A DNA stretch of 64,000 nt, taken from assembly GCF_900187425.1 (NCBI RefSeq), contig NZ_FYDJ01000002.1, positions 62,001 through 126,000 on the forward strand, in the 5' to 3' direction. The stretch's first letter is position 1. Each line of letters starts with the position of its first letter. The position numbers and the translations under genes were made by a program. Under the pieces are notes generated by a model, which was given only the letters and a program-made list of their open reading frames with translations, was not told the DNA's origin and did not search any database. Source of the DNA: Pseudomonas sp. Irchel s3h14. Its GTDB lineage: Bacteria > Pseudomonadota > Gammaproteobacteria > Pseudomonadales > Pseudomonadaceae. Positions 40,021 to 49,283 of the stretch are shown here, in pieces.

Positions 40021-40419
40021 ATGTCCCGACAACGGCTCGCATTTGCCTGGATCGCCTGCTTCGCAGTGCTGTTCAACATGCTCGCCATGCCGATGTCCGG
40101 AGCGATAGCGCAGACGGCGAAATCACCCGCCGAGCAGTTGTTGTGGGGCAGTTTCTGTTCGTCCAGCGGCATCAAGATGGTGGCGATTTCCCTGGGCGAT
40201 ATCGAACAGAAAACCCCGCAGAGTGACGATCACTCCAACATGCAACATTGCTGGTGCTGTTCGGGTTCCGCGCCACTGGTGGCGCTGCCCGGGCATGTGC
40301 CGCAACTGTACTTCGCGCGTTTCGAAGCCAATCGAAGCCTGCCTGACGCCTCTCTCGATACACCGACACCGCGCCAGCAATGGCCGAACCTCAACCCCCG
40401 CGCTTCCCCTCTGGTGTGA
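40021..40419 (+). CDS. DUF2946 domain protein
   Basis: A 132-residue exported or membrane-anchored protein with an N-terminal hydrophobic segment (FAWIACFAVLFNMLAMP) and the HCWCCSG cysteine cluster that fits DUF2946. These proteins commonly accompany copper chaperones and copper receptors; a copper-related role is inferred from that context. It is 48 bp upstream of the PCuAC gene. Confidence 0.78.
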   Translation: MSRQRLAFAWIACFAVLFNMLAMPMSGAIAQTAKSPAEQLLWGSFCSSSGIKMVAISLGDIEQKTPQSDDHSNMQHCWCCSGSAPLVALPGHVPQLYFARFEANRSLPDASLDTPTPRQQWPNLNPRASPLV

Positions 40420-40467
40420 TTCCTTCTCGCAATTGACCTGCGTTTTGAATCGTTCTGGAGAACTGCC

Positions 40468-40947
40468 ATGTTGAACAAACTCATCGTCCTGGCTGTGTTG
40501 CTGCTGCCTGCCTGTTTTGCCAATGCTCACGAATACAAAGCCGGGGAGCTGGAGATCGCTCATCCGTGGTCGCAAGAGTTGCCGCCAAACGCGCCAACGG
40601 TTGCGGCGTATTTCGTGATTAACAACAACGGTAAAACGGCTGACCGGCTGCTCAGTGTCGACTCGCCCATTGCAGGCGAAGCCCAGTTGCACGAGCACGT
40701 CATGCAAAACGATCTGATGAAAATGCAGCAGGTGCCGAGCGTCGACATTCCTGCCGGTGGCAACGTCACCTTTGCGCCGATGGCCTATCACGTGATGCTG
40801 GTAAACCTGAAAGACCGCAGCCTGTTGAGCGACGGCAAACGCTTCCCGTTGACGATGCACTTCGAAAAATCCGGCGACGTGACGGTCGACATCTCGGTGC
40901 AGAAGAAGCCGCCGGAAGGCATGCAGACGCACGCCCACGCCCAGTAA
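40468..40947 (+). CDS. periplasmic copper chaperone PCu(A)C
   Basis: Periplasmic Cu(I) carrier of 159 residues that helps load copper enzymes such as cytochrome oxidase. A signal peptide ends near FANAHEYK. The mature cupredoxin-like domain has the His/Met copper motif spread over QLHEHVMQNDLMKM and MAYHVML. The C-terminus is His-rich (MQTHAHAQ). It lies between two DUF2946 genes and upstream of a copper receptor, all in one direction. Confidence 0.9.
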   Translation: MLNKLIVLAVLLLPACFANAHEYKAGELEIAHPWSQELPPNAPTVAAYFVINNNGKTADRLLSVDSPIAGEAQLHEHVMQNDLMKMQQVPSVDIPAGGNVTFAPMAYHVMLVNLKDRSLLSDGKRFPLTMHFEKSGDVTVDISVQKKPPEGMQTHAHAQ

Positions 40948-40967
40948 GCGACTGAGCAAAAACGCCC

Positions 40968-41414
40968 ATGCGCCCGCTTAGCGCCAGGTCATCCGCACAC
41001 CGTCGTCAGCCGTTAAGCCTGACGCGGGGTAGCTGGATCAGCCTGTTCGCCATGTTGATGATCTTTATCGGCCCGCTGATTTCTCAGTCGATGCCGATGG
41101 ATCAGCGCGCCTCGATGTCCATGACGATGTCGATGGACATGAGCATGAACATGTCGGCGATGGATCACGCCGACCACGACGCACAACCCGCTGCCGAGCA
41201 CTGCCCGCCCAAGGCCTCACATCACGCGCTCTGGGAAAAATGCGGCTATTGCAGCCTGCTGTTCAATTGCCCGGCGCTGACCGGCGGCCAGTCTTTCGTC
41301 GCATTCGACACACCAACAGCCAGCACCTTCACCACACCCTCCCCTCGCCTGGGCCACGCCCGGCAAACCTTCTTCCCCGGTGCCCGCACCCGCGCCCCGC
41401 CCATCGACGCGTAA
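40968..41414 (+). CDS. DUF2946 domain protein, second copy
   Basis: A 148-residue relative of the protein at 40021. A membrane segment (SLFAMLMIFIGPLISQS) is followed by an unusually Met-rich stretch (SMTMSMDMSMNMSAMDH) and His residues, which would suit copper binding, then the CGYCSLLFNCP motif. It follows the PCuAC gene by 20 bp and precedes the copper receptor. Function unproven. Confidence 0.78.
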   Translation: MRPLSARSSAHRRQPLSLTRGSWISLFAMLMIFIGPLISQSMPMDQRASMSMTMSMDMSMNMSAMDHADHDAQPAAEHCPPKASHHALWEKCGYCSLLFNCPALTGGQSFVAFDTPTASTFTTPSPRLGHARQTFFPGARTRAPPIDA

Positions 41415-41498
41415 ACACCCACCTCCGATCTCACACGGTTTAGAAGACAGCCGCAGGCTGCCGGCCGTGTCGTTTACGACTGTTCGATGGAAATTGTC

Positions 41499-43616
41499 AT
41501 GTCCAGGTTTTCTGCTGACACACGCTTGAGCGCTGCCCAAGCTTCTTTTGCCTTGAACGAATCCAGCATTCGTTTCAGGCACGCCACCGCCTTCCTTTGC
41601 GGTGCACTGCTGACACCCATGGTGCTGGCCGATGAACACGCCGGTCACAGCGAAGAACTGAGCCCGACGGTGATCACCGCCGTCGCGCCGAGTTCGCCAC
41701 TGACCATCGTCACCAACCCCAAGGACCCGCGCCAACCGGTGCCGGCCAGCGACGGTGGCGATTACCTGAAAACCATTCCCGGCTTCGCCCTGGTGCGCAA
41801 TGGCGGCACCAACGGTGACCCGGTGCTGCGCGGCATGTTCGGCTCGCGGCTGAACATCCTCACCAACGGCGGCCAATTGCTCGGCGCCTGCCCCGGCCGA
41901 ATGGACGCACCGACCTCGTACATCTCGCCGGAAACCTACGACAAACTGACCGTGATCAAAGGCCCGCAAACCGTGCTCTGGGGACCGGGGGCGTCGGCCG
42001 GGACCATCCTCTTCGACCGTGAGCCGGAGAGCTTCGGCGAACTCGGCACCCGGGTGAACGCCAGCGTGCTGGCCGGCTCCAACGGCCGTTTCGACAAAGT
42101 GGTAGACGCTGCTGCCGGCGGGCCATTGGGTTACGTGCGAGTGATCGGCAACACCGCGCATGCCGACGACTACCAGGACGGCAACAACGACACCGTGCCG
42201 TCGCGCTATGACAAATGGAACGGCGATGTCGCGGTGGGCTGGACCCCGGACGCCGACACCCTGCTGGAACTCACCGCCGGCAAGGGCGATGGCGAAGCGC
42301 GTTATGCCGGGCGCGGCATGGACGGTTCGCAGTTCAAGCGCGAAAGCCTGGGCCTGCGTTTCGAGCAGTCGAACATCGGCGATGTGCTGGATAAGGTCGA
42401 GGCGCAGGTTTACTACAACTACGCCGACCACGTGATGGACAACTACACCCTGCGCACGCCGTCCGGCACCGGAATGATGGCAGGTCCCATGGCCTCCAAC
42501 GTCGACCGTCGAACCCTCGGCGCACGGATCAAAGCCACCTGGCGCTGGGCCGATGTGCAGTTGATCAGCGGCATCGATGCGCAGACCAGCGAACATCGCC
42601 AACGCAACGCCATGGGCATCGACGTCTACAAGGATCTGCCGCGCAACAAGGACGCCGACTTCCACAACTACGGCGTTTTCAGCGAATTGACCTGGTACGC
42701 CGCCGACCGTGACCGGCTGATTACCGGCGCGCGACTGGACCGCGCTTCGGCCAAGGATTTCCGGCAGAGTACTGGCTCCGGGATGATGGCGCGCCCTAAC
42801 CCGACCGCCGACGACACCCGCGCCGACACACTGCCAAGCGGCTTCGTCCGTTACGAGCATGACCTGGCCGACAGCCCGACCACGCTGTATGCCGGCCTCG
42901 GTCACACCCAGCGTTTCCCGGATTACTGGGAGCTGTTTTCACCCAAGTCCGGCCCCGCCGGCTCGGTGAATGCCTTCGATTCGATCAAGCCAGAAAAAAC
43001 CACCCAGCTCGACTTCGGCCTGCAATACAAGACCGAAGACCTCGAAGCCTGGGCCTCGGGTTACGTCGGGCAGGTGCGCGACTACATCCTGTTCAACTAC
43101 ACGCCAACAATGATGGGCATGACCTCGCAAGCACAGAACATCGACGCGCGGATCATGGGCGGTGAATTGGGGGCGGCTTACAAGCTGACCTCCAACTGGA
43201 AGGCCGATGCGACCCTGGCCTACGCCTGGGGCAAGAACAGCAGCGACGGCAACGCACTGCCGCAAATGCCGCCGCTGGACGCACGTTTTGGCCTGACCTA
43301 CAGCGAAGACAACTGGAGCGCCGGGGCCTTGTGGCGGGTGGTCGCGGCGCAAAACCGCATCGACCAGAACAAGGGCAACGTCGTTGGCAAGGACTTCGAC
43401 AAGACCCCGGGGTTTGGCGTGTTCTCGCTCAATGGCGCGTACCGGATCAACAAAAACTGGAAGGTCAGCACGGGCGTCGACAACCTGTTCGGCAAGGCGT
43501 ACGCCGAGCATTTGAACCTGGCCGGCAACGCTGGTTTTGGCTATCCGGCCAATGACCCGCAAGCCATAAAAGAACCGGGGCGCACGCTCTGGACCAAAGT
43601 GGACATGAGCTTCTAA
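41499..43616 (+). CDS. TonB-dependent copper receptor (OprC/NosA type)
   Basis: Outer-membrane beta-barrel for copper uptake, 705 residues. A long signal peptide ends near VLADEHAGH. The plug domain has PGFALVRNGGTNGDPVLRG, GACPGRMDAPTSYI and TVIKGPQTVLWGPGASAGT, which are characteristic of copper receptors. Met-rich loops (GTGMMAGPM, SGMMARP, TPTMMGMTS) fit Cu(I) coordination. The barrel ends in a C-terminal Phe (KVDMSF), the usual assembly signal. An ATG at 41487 is also possible; 41499 is better spaced from a purine-rich site. Confidence 0.9.
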   Translation: MSRFSADTRLSAAQASFALNESSIRFRHATAFLCGALLTPMVLADEHAGHSEELSPTVITAVAPSSPLTIVTNPKDPRQPVPASDGGDYLKTIPGFALVRNGGTNGDPVLRGMFGSRLNILTNGGQLLGACPGRMDAPTSYISPETYDKLTVIKGPQTVLWGPGASAGTILFDREPESFGELGTRVNASVLAGSNGRFDKVVDAAAGGPLGYVRVIGNTAHADDYQDGNNDTVPSRYDKWNGDVAVGWTPDADTLLELTAGKGDGEARYAGRGMDGSQFKRESLGLRFEQSNIGDVLDKVEAQVYYNYADHVMDNYTLRTPSGTGMMAGPMASNVDRRTLGARIKATWRWADVQLISGIDAQTSEHRQRNAMGIDVYKDLPRNKDADFHNYGVFSELTWYAADRDRLITGARLDRASAKDFRQSTGSGMMARPNPTADDTRADTLPSGFVRYEHDLADSPTTLYAGLGHTQRFPDYWELFSPKSGPAGSVNAFDSIKPEKTTQLDFGLQYKTEDLEAWASGYVGQVRDYILFNYTPTMMGMTSQAQNIDARIMGGELGAAYKLTSNWKADATLAYAWGKNSSDGNALPQMPPLDARFGLTYSEDNWSAGALWRVVAAQNRIDQNKGNVVGKDFDKTPGFGVFSLNGAYRINKNWKVSTGVDNLFGKAYAEHLNLAGNAGFGYPANDPQAIKEPGRTLWTKVDMSF

Positions 43617-43619
43617 AAG

Positions 43620-43699
43620 CATCGCGAGCAAGCATCGCTCCTACAAGGACAACACCGAACCTGTAGGAGCGAGCGGGCGGCGATCCGACTTGCCCGCGA
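43620..43699. repeat. REP pair, GTAGGAGC type, with an interrupted right arm
   Basis: ATCGCGAGCAAGCATCGCTC and GTAGGAGCGAGC...CTTGCCCGCGA face each other. The right arm contains an extra block (GGGCGGCGATCCGA) in the middle, as does the copy near 57480, marking a subfamily. Confidence 0.82.
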
Positions 43700-43759
43700 A
43701 TGACTGCGCAGCAGTCACCAGACAACAACAAAAGATCCAAGCCAAGCGGAGCACAACCG

Positions 43760-45139
43760 ATGAAACAGCCCAAAGTGAATTTCTACAACCTGGCCTGGCG
43801 TTGGCATTTTTATGCCGGTCTGTTCGTCGCGCCTTTCATGGTGATGCTGGCCCTGACCGGCATCATTTACCTGTTCAAGCCGCAACTCGACCCATTGATG
43901 TACGGCAGCCTGCTGAATGTCCCGGCCGGGCATCACAGCGTCCCGGCCGATGACTTGCTCAAGCGGGTGAAAGAGGCTTACCCACAAGCCACGATCAAGC
44001 AGTATCTGCCACCGGTCAACGCCGAACGCAGCGCGCAATTTGTCGTGATCGATGGCGGTAACGAGCTCAACGTATTCGTCGATCCCTACCACGCTGACAT
44101 CCTCGGCGAGCAAGACGCCAAAAAGAATCTGCAAGCCGTTGCGCGAGCGATTCATGGCGAATTGATGATCGGCACCGTCGGTGATCGACTGATCGAACTG
44201 GCCGCCGGTTGGGGCGTGGTGTTGGTGGTCTCCGGCGTCTTTCTGTGGTGGCCGCGTGGCCAGGCAGCCGGCATCCTGTGGCCGCGCTTGAACAGTCGCG
44301 GTCGAGTACTCTGGCGTGACCTGCACGCAGTGACCGGGTTCTGGGGCGCGTCGTTGCTGCTGGTGATGCTGCTCAGCGGCATGACCTGGACCGGGTTCTG
44401 GGGCAAGCAATACGCCGAAGTGTGGAATGTCTTTCCGGCAGCGATGTGGGACGACGTACCGAAGTCCGATGTCGAGGCTCGCAGCCTCAACACTGCCACC
44501 CGCCAGACCGTGCCTTGGGCGATGGAAAACACACCGATGCCAATGTCCGGCGACCACGCCGAACACATGGCCCACGGTAGCGCGCAAGCTGGCCCCGCCG
44601 CGCCGACCATCAGCTTGCAGGACGTGCAGAACATCGCTGCGCAACGCAAGGTCGAACCGGGTTACAGCATCACCTTCCCGAAAACCGCCACGGGCGTGTT
44701 CACCATCGCAGTGTTCGCCGATGACCCGCGCAACGACGCTACGCTGCATGTGGATCAGTACACCGGCGATGTCCTCGCCGACGTGCGTTTCGAGCAGTAC
44801 GGCACCGTCGCCCGTGCGACGGAAATCGGCGTGATGCTGCACGAAGGCAAAATGTTCGGCCCGCTCAATCAGATCATCATCCTGCTGATCTGCCTGATGA
44901 TTCTGCTCAGCGCCGTCAGCGGCGTGGTGATCTGGTGGAAGCGTCGCCCGCAAGGCAAATTCGGTGTTCCGCCGCTGCGCCACGACCTGCCGAAATGGAA
45001 AACCGCGATGGTCATCATGTTCGCATTGGCGGTGGCGTTTCCGTTGGTGGGCGCGTCCTTGGTGGTGGTCTGGCTGTTCGATCGGGTGCTGCTGTCGCGA
45101 TTCAATCGGCAAACTGAATCAACCTCACCTTCATCATGA
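43760..45139 (+). CDS. PepSY-associated membrane protein
   Basis: A 459-residue inner-membrane protein with four main membrane segments (FYAGLFVAPFMVMLALTGII, LAAGWGVVLVVSGVFLWW, GASLLLVMLLSGMTWTGFW, and a C-terminal pair) and PepSY-type periplasmic domains. Relatives accompany TonB receptors and may reduce imported metal or siderophore complexes. A His/Met segment (MPMSGDHAEHMAHG) suggests copper contact here. The ATG at 43760 follows GGAG by eight bases; an upstream in-frame start at 43700 lies in the REP element. Confidence 0.85.
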   Translation: MKQPKVNFYNLAWRWHFYAGLFVAPFMVMLALTGIIYLFKPQLDPLMYGSLLNVPAGHHSVPADDLLKRVKEAYPQATIKQYLPPVNAERSAQFVVIDGGNELNVFVDPYHADILGEQDAKKNLQAVARAIHGELMIGTVGDRLIELAAGWGVVLVVSGVFLWWPRGQAAGILWPRLNSRGRVLWRDLHAVTGFWGASLLLVMLLSGMTWTGFWGKQYAEVWNVFPAAMWDDVPKSDVEARSLNTATRQTVPWAMENTPMPMSGDHAEHMAHGSAQAGPAAPTISLQDVQNIAAQRKVEPGYSITFPKTATGVFTIAVFADDPRNDATLHVDQYTGDVLADVRFEQYGTVARATEIGVMLHEGKMFGPLNQIIILLICLMILLSAVSGVVIWWKRRPQGKFGVPPLRHDLPKWKTAMVIMFALAVAFPLVGASLVVVWLFDRVLLSRFNRQTESTSPSS

Positions 45140-45207
45140 AACAGGCGAGATGCGCGGTTTAGAGGGATCTGTAGACTTCCCGCGCTTATCTCCCGGTCAT
45201 TCTTGGT

Positions 45208-45220
45208 GTTGCTATACAAC
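45208..45220. promoter_or_regulatory. 13-bp palindrome over a possible extended -10 box
   Basis: GTTGCTATACAAC has GTT-N7-AAC symmetry like Zur or other Fur-family boxes and overlaps TGCTATACA, an extended -10 element. A repressor here would block transcription of the TonB receptor gene. The regulator is a guess. Confidence 0.4.
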
Positions 45221-45237
45221 GCCAATGTACCGCCCTG

Positions 45238-45267
45238 CCCGCAGCCGGATGCTGCGGGTTTTCTTTT
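45238..45267 (+). terminator. hairpin and T-run immediately before a TonB receptor gene
   Basis: CCCGCAG and CTGCGGG pair around a seven-base loop and run into TTTTCTTTT, ending 22 bp before the receptor ATG. It may terminate transcripts from the PepSY gene, or act as an attenuator in the receptor leader. Confidence 0.75.
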
Positions 45268-45289
45268 GAAGAAGTGATTCACCGTCCCG

Positions 45290-47410
45290 ATGAACAAGTT
45301 CCTCTTGTCCGGCCTTTGCCTGCTCGCCATGAACAACAGCGCCGACGCGCAACCGTTGACCCTGCCCACCGGCACCATCACCGCCCAAGCCAATGACGAC
45401 GAAACTGTCAGCCTGAACACCCCGACCACCGCCGGCTCCCGCCTCAAACTCACCGCCCTGGAAACCCCCGCCAGTGTCGAAAGCCTGACCGGCGAACAGA
45501 TTCGCGCGCGGGGTGATCGCAGTGTCCAGGACGCCGTGTCGCGCAGCACCGGGATCAGCCGCACCGGCACGCCGGGCGATGGCGGCACGTCGTTGTCGGC
45601 TCGGGGTTTTACCGGGCAGGGTTCGGTGATGCAGCTGTATGACGGCAACCGGATGTACACCGGCATGGGCACCGTGACCTTCCCGGTCGACACCTGGTCG
45701 GTGGAGCGCGTTGACGTGCTGCGCGGTCCGGCATCGGTGCTGTATGGCGAAGGCGCGACTGGTGCGGTGGTCAATGTGATCCCGAAAAAACCGTTTGAAG
45801 GCGAGATCGAAAACCACCTGCGTCTCGGCTACGGCTCTTACGACAGTCAGCAACAAGCCTTCGACAGTGGCGGTTCGCTGACCGATACCCTGAGCTACCG
45901 CTTGAACCTCAATCGCCTGCGCAGCAACGGCTGGGTTGATCGCGGCGATTCGTCCAGCGACTTCATCAGCGCCGCCCTGCGCTGGCAAGCGAACGATGAT
46001 CTGGCGTTTACGCTGGCCCACGATTACGGCGATCAAAAACCGATGAACTACTTTGGCACGCCGCTGATCAACGGGCGCTTTCACGAAGGCCTGCGGGACA
46101 AGAACTACAACGTCAGCAACGACAAGCAGCACTACAACGATCAGTGGACGCGGCTGACCAGCGACTGGCAGATCTCCGAAAACGTCAGTTCAAGCAACGA
46201 GCTGTATTACCTCAAGGCCCAGCGTCGTTGGCAGAACGCCGAGAACTACAACTTCGACCGAGACACTCAACAGCTCAGCCGCAGCGGTTACTTCGGCATC
46301 GGCCACAAGCAGGAACAGGTCGGCGACCGTCAAACCTTCACTTTCAAACACTCTCTGTTCGGCCTCGACAGCCAGACCGTGACCGGTGTCGATTACAACC
46401 GGATTCGCTTCCAGCTCGACAGCAACTCGCCGTTCAATGACGTATTGCCGAAAGGCCAACCGATCGATCTGTATCACCCGCAGCGCGGTAGTTTTGAAAG
46501 CGCCGATCCGTACCGTGATCAGTTCCAGTCGACGACAAAACAGATGTCGGCTTTCGCCGAAAATCGCACGCAGTTGAGCGAGCGCTGGTCCTTGGTGACC
46601 GGTGTTCGCCGCGATTATGTGCACGTCGATCGCGACAACCTGGTCGATGGCAGCCAAAGCGATAAGACCCTGACTGGCAACAACTGGAAGGCCGGGCTGG
46701 TGTTTGCCGTGACGCCGGACACCTCGTTCTACGGCCAGTACGCCACCAGCACCGATGGCGTCGGCGGGTTGATATCCCTGAGCCCCAGCCAACAACAATA
46801 TGACTTGTCCACCGCGAAGCAGACCGAGATTGGCGTGAAGCAGCTGTTCTGGGATCAGCGCGGCGAGTGGACGCTGGCGGCCTATCGCATCGTCAAAAAG
46901 AAACTGCTGACCGACGACCCGGGCAATCCGACGCTCAAACAGCAGGTCGGCCAGCAATCGTCCAACGGCCTGGAAGCCAGCCTCGATCTGCAACTGCCGC
47001 ACGCCTGGCAACTGCAAGCCAATGCGGCCATCGTCAGAGCCAGGGTCGACGATTTCGAAGAAGTGGTGAGTGGTATGCCGGTGTCGCGCAACGGCAATCG
47101 TCCGGTGGACGTGCCACGGCGCACGGCGAATCTGTGGTTGAGCAAAGCGATCAATGATGACTTGAAGGCCGGAGCCGGCGTGCGTTATGTGGATGCGCGT
47201 TATGCGGACATGGCCAACCAGAACGAGCTGCCGAGCTACACCGTAGTGGATGCCACGTTGTCCTGGAAAGCGTTGCGGAATACGACGCTGGGGTTGCAGG
47301 TGAACAATCTGTTTGACCGGCAGTACGCGCAAAGCCAATACAATGAGGGGCAGCAGTGGATCCTCGGCGAACCTCGGTCGTTTTTCGTCACGGCTGATTA
47401 CACCTTTTGA
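45290..47410 (+). CDS. TonB-dependent receptor, siderophore or metal-complex type
   Basis: Outer-membrane receptor of 706 residues. A signal peptide ends near NNSADAQ. A TonB-box region and plug follow (SVQDAVSRSTGISRTGT, LSARGFTGQGSVMQLYDG, VERVDVLRGPASVLYGEGA), then a 22-strand-type barrel ending in Phe (VTADYTF). It precedes a complete FecCD-type ABC transporter and lies beside cob genes, as PA2911-PA2914 lie beside cob genes in P. aeruginosa. From memory that set responds to zinc limitation, so cobalt, corrinoid or zinc-complex import are all possible. Confidence 0.88.
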   Translation: MNKFLLSGLCLLAMNNSADAQPLTLPTGTITAQANDDETVSLNTPTTAGSRLKLTALETPASVESLTGEQIRARGDRSVQDAVSRSTGISRTGTPGDGGTSLSARGFTGQGSVMQLYDGNRMYTGMGTVTFPVDTWSVERVDVLRGPASVLYGEGATGAVVNVIPKKPFEGEIENHLRLGYGSYDSQQQAFDSGGSLTDTLSYRLNLNRLRSNGWVDRGDSSSDFISAALRWQANDDLAFTLAHDYGDQKPMNYFGTPLINGRFHEGLRDKNYNVSNDKQHYNDQWTRLTSDWQISENVSSSNELYYLKAQRRWQNAENYNFDRDTQQLSRSGYFGIGHKQEQVGDRQTFTFKHSLFGLDSQTVTGVDYNRIRFQLDSNSPFNDVLPKGQPIDLYHPQRGSFESADPYRDQFQSTTKQMSAFAENRTQLSERWSLVTGVRRDYVHVDRDNLVDGSQSDKTLTGNNWKAGLVFAVTPDTSFYGQYATSTDGVGGLISLSPSQQQYDLSTAKQTEIGVKQLFWDQRGEWTLAAYRIVKKKLLTDDPGNPTLKQQVGQQSSNGLEASLDLQLPHAWQLQANAAIVRARVDDFEEVVSGMPVSRNGNRPVDVPRRTANLWLSKAINDDLKAGAGVRYVDARYADMANQNELPSYTVVDATLSWKALRNTTLGLQVNNLFDRQYAQSQYNEGQQWILGEPRSFFVTADYTF

Positions 47411-47416
47411 GCATAG

Positions 47417-47518
47417 GGCCTCATCGCGAGCAAGCTCGGCTCCTACAGGGTTTGTGTCGTTCGCAAATATGTGATCGACATAATTCCTGTAGGAGCCGAG
47501 CTTGCTCGCGATGAGGCC
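47417..47518. repeat. 33-bp perfect inverted repeat, GTAGGAGC REP doublet
   Basis: Arms at 47417-47449 and 47486-47518 are exact complements (GGCCTCATCGCGAGCAAGCT and onward) around a 36-bp spacer. It sits between the receptor gene and its ABC transporter genes, so it may lower downstream expression. Confidence 0.92.
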
Positions 47519-47550
47519 GTCAGCACCACCGAAAATCTCAGAGTTAACGC

Positions 47551-48339
47551 ATGACCTCGCTGAACCTCACAAACCTGACCTGGACACCCCTGGGCCACGG
47601 CCATTGCCATCACCAGTTCCAACTGCGTGATGCAACCTTGCACGTGCTCCCCGGTGAGTTCGTGGGTCTGATCGGCCCCAACGGCAGCGGCAAAACCAGC
47701 CTGCTGCGCTGTGCCTGGCGCTTCAGCAAACCCGAGCGCGGCGAGGTCAAGCTCGACCACCACAACGTCTGGAAGCAATCCTCACGCTGGTGCGCGCAAC
47801 GCATCGCCGTGGTCCTGCAGGAATTCCCCGACGCCTTCGGCCTCACCGTCGACGAAGTCGTCGCCATGGGCCGCACACCGCACAAAGGTCTGTTCGACGG
47901 CGACACCCTGGAGGACAGAGAACTCGCAACCGAGGCCCTCGAATCAGTCGGCCTGAAAGGCTTCGAGGATCATGCCTTCGCCACTCTCTCCGGCGGTGAA
48001 AAACAGCGCGTGATCCTCGCCCGCGCCCTGTCTCAGCAACCGCAAATGCTGATCCTCGACGAGCCGACCAATCACCTCGACCCGCGTTATCAGCTCGAAC
48101 TGCTGCAACTGGTCAAACGCCTGAAGATCGGCACCCTGGCGAGCATCCATGACCTCAATCTGGCGGCGGCTTTCTGCGATCGGCTGTACGTGATCAATCA
48201 CGGCCGCATCGTCGCCAGCGGCACGCCGAAAGAAGTCCTGACCGCCCCACTGCTGCGCGACGTGTTCGGTGTCGAAGCGCTGATCGACGAACATCCCTTG
48301 CACGGCTACCCACGAATCACCTGGATAACCCAATCATGA
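47551..48339 (+). CDS. FecE/FepC-type ABC transporter ATP-binding protein
   Basis: Cytoplasmic ATPase of a metal-complex importer, 262 residues. Walker A is GLIGPNGSGKTSLLRC, the Q-loop VVLQEFPDAFGL, the signature LSGGEKQRVILARAL and Walker B LILDEPTNHLD. It overlaps the binding-protein gene by four bases (ATGA), so the three transporter genes are translationally coupled. Confidence 0.93.
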   Translation: MTSLNLTNLTWTPLGHGHCHHQFQLRDATLHVLPGEFVGLIGPNGSGKTSLLRCAWRFSKPERGEVKLDHHNVWKQSSRWCAQRIAVVLQEFPDAFGLTVDEVVAMGRTPHKGLFDGDTLEDRELATEALESVGLKGFEDHAFATLSGGEKQRVILARALSQQPQMLILDEPTNHLDPRYQLELLQLVKRLKIGTLASIHDLNLAAAFCDRLYVINHGRIVASGTPKEVLTAPLLRDVFGVEALIDEHPLHGYPRITWITQS

Positions 48340-49283
48340 CTTTGCGTTCCCTGCTTTGCGCCGCCCTGTTGCTGGGCAATGCCCAAGCATTTGCCGAGGC
48401 CACTCACTACCCGTTGACCGTGCAGAGCTGCAACCGCGAAGTGACCTTCAAGCAAGCGCCGAAACACGCGGTCAGCCACGACATCAACATGACCCAGATG
48501 ATGCTCGCCCTCGGCCTCAAACCAAACATGGCCGGGTACAGCGGTGTGACCGGCTGGAAGTCGGTCACGCCCCAGATGCAGACCATCCTCGATGGCTTGC
48601 CGGAGCTGGCAGCCAAGTACCCGTCGGTAGAAACCCTGCTCAACGCCAACGTTGATTTCTTCTTCGCCGGTTGGGATTACGGCATGCGCGTAGGCGGTGA
48701 CCTCACGCCGCAAACGTTGCAGCCGCTGGGCATCAATGTCTACGAGCTGACCGAGTCCTGCGCGTTCGTGATGAAGCGTCCGCCGGCCAGCCTGGAAGAC
48801 ACCTACAACGACCTGCGCAACCTCGGCAAAATCTTCGACGTGCAGGATCGCGCCAACGCCGTGATCGCCCAGATGCAGGCGCAAGTCGCTGAAGTGCGCA
48901 AGGATCTGCCGGCGGACAAACCTCGCGTGTTCCTCTATGACAGCGGTGAAGACCGCGCCATGACTTCCGGTCGCCTCGGTATGCCGCAAGCGCTGATCGA
49001 CGCGGCTGGCGGGCGCAATATTCTGGATGACGTCGAATCGAGCTGGACGCGGGTCAACTGGGAGAACGTGGTCGAGCGCAATCCGCAGGTGATCGTGATT
49101 GTCGACTACGGCGAAGTCACTGCCGAACAGAAAGAGCAATTCCTGCTGAACAACAAGGCGCTGCAGTCGGTGGACGCGATCAAGAACCAGCGCTTCATCG
49201 TGATTCCGTATGTGCAGGCCACGCCGGGTATCGACAACGTGCTGGCGGTTGAAACCCTGGCCAAGGGTTTCCACGGCGAATGA
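48336..49283 (+). CDS. periplasmic substrate-binding protein of the FecCD-type transporter
   Basis: Periplasmic ligand carrier of 315 residues with a signal peptide ending near AQAFAEATHY. The body has the two-lobed class III layout (AVSHDINMTQMMLALGL, and RVFLYDSGEDRAMTSGRLGMPQ). A pair of Cys (QSCNRE, TESCAF) could form a disulfide. It resembles cobalamin and siderophore binders but shows no decisive ligand signature. Overlaps its neighbours by ATGA on both sides. Confidence 0.88.
   Translation: MTLRSLLCAALLLGNAQAFAEATHYPLTVQSCNREVTFKQAPKHAVSHDINMTQMMLALGLKPNMAGYSGVTGWKSVTPQMQTILDGLPELAAKYPSVETLLNANVDFFFAGWDYGMRVGGDLTPQTLQPLGINVYELTESCAFVMKRPPASLEDTYNDLRNLGKIFDVQDRANAVIAQMQAQVAEVRKDLPADKPRVFLYDSGEDRAMTSGRLGMPQALIDAAGGRNILDDVESSWTRVNWENVVERNPQVIVIVDYGEVTAEQKEQFLLNNKALQSVDAIKNQRFIVIPYVQATPGIDNVLAVETLAKGFHGE

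Noticed and set aside
41217..42905. 562-codon minus-strand frame opposite the copper receptor
   Set aside because: The plus-strand receptor is unmistakable, and the antisense frame also crosses the DUF2946 boundary.
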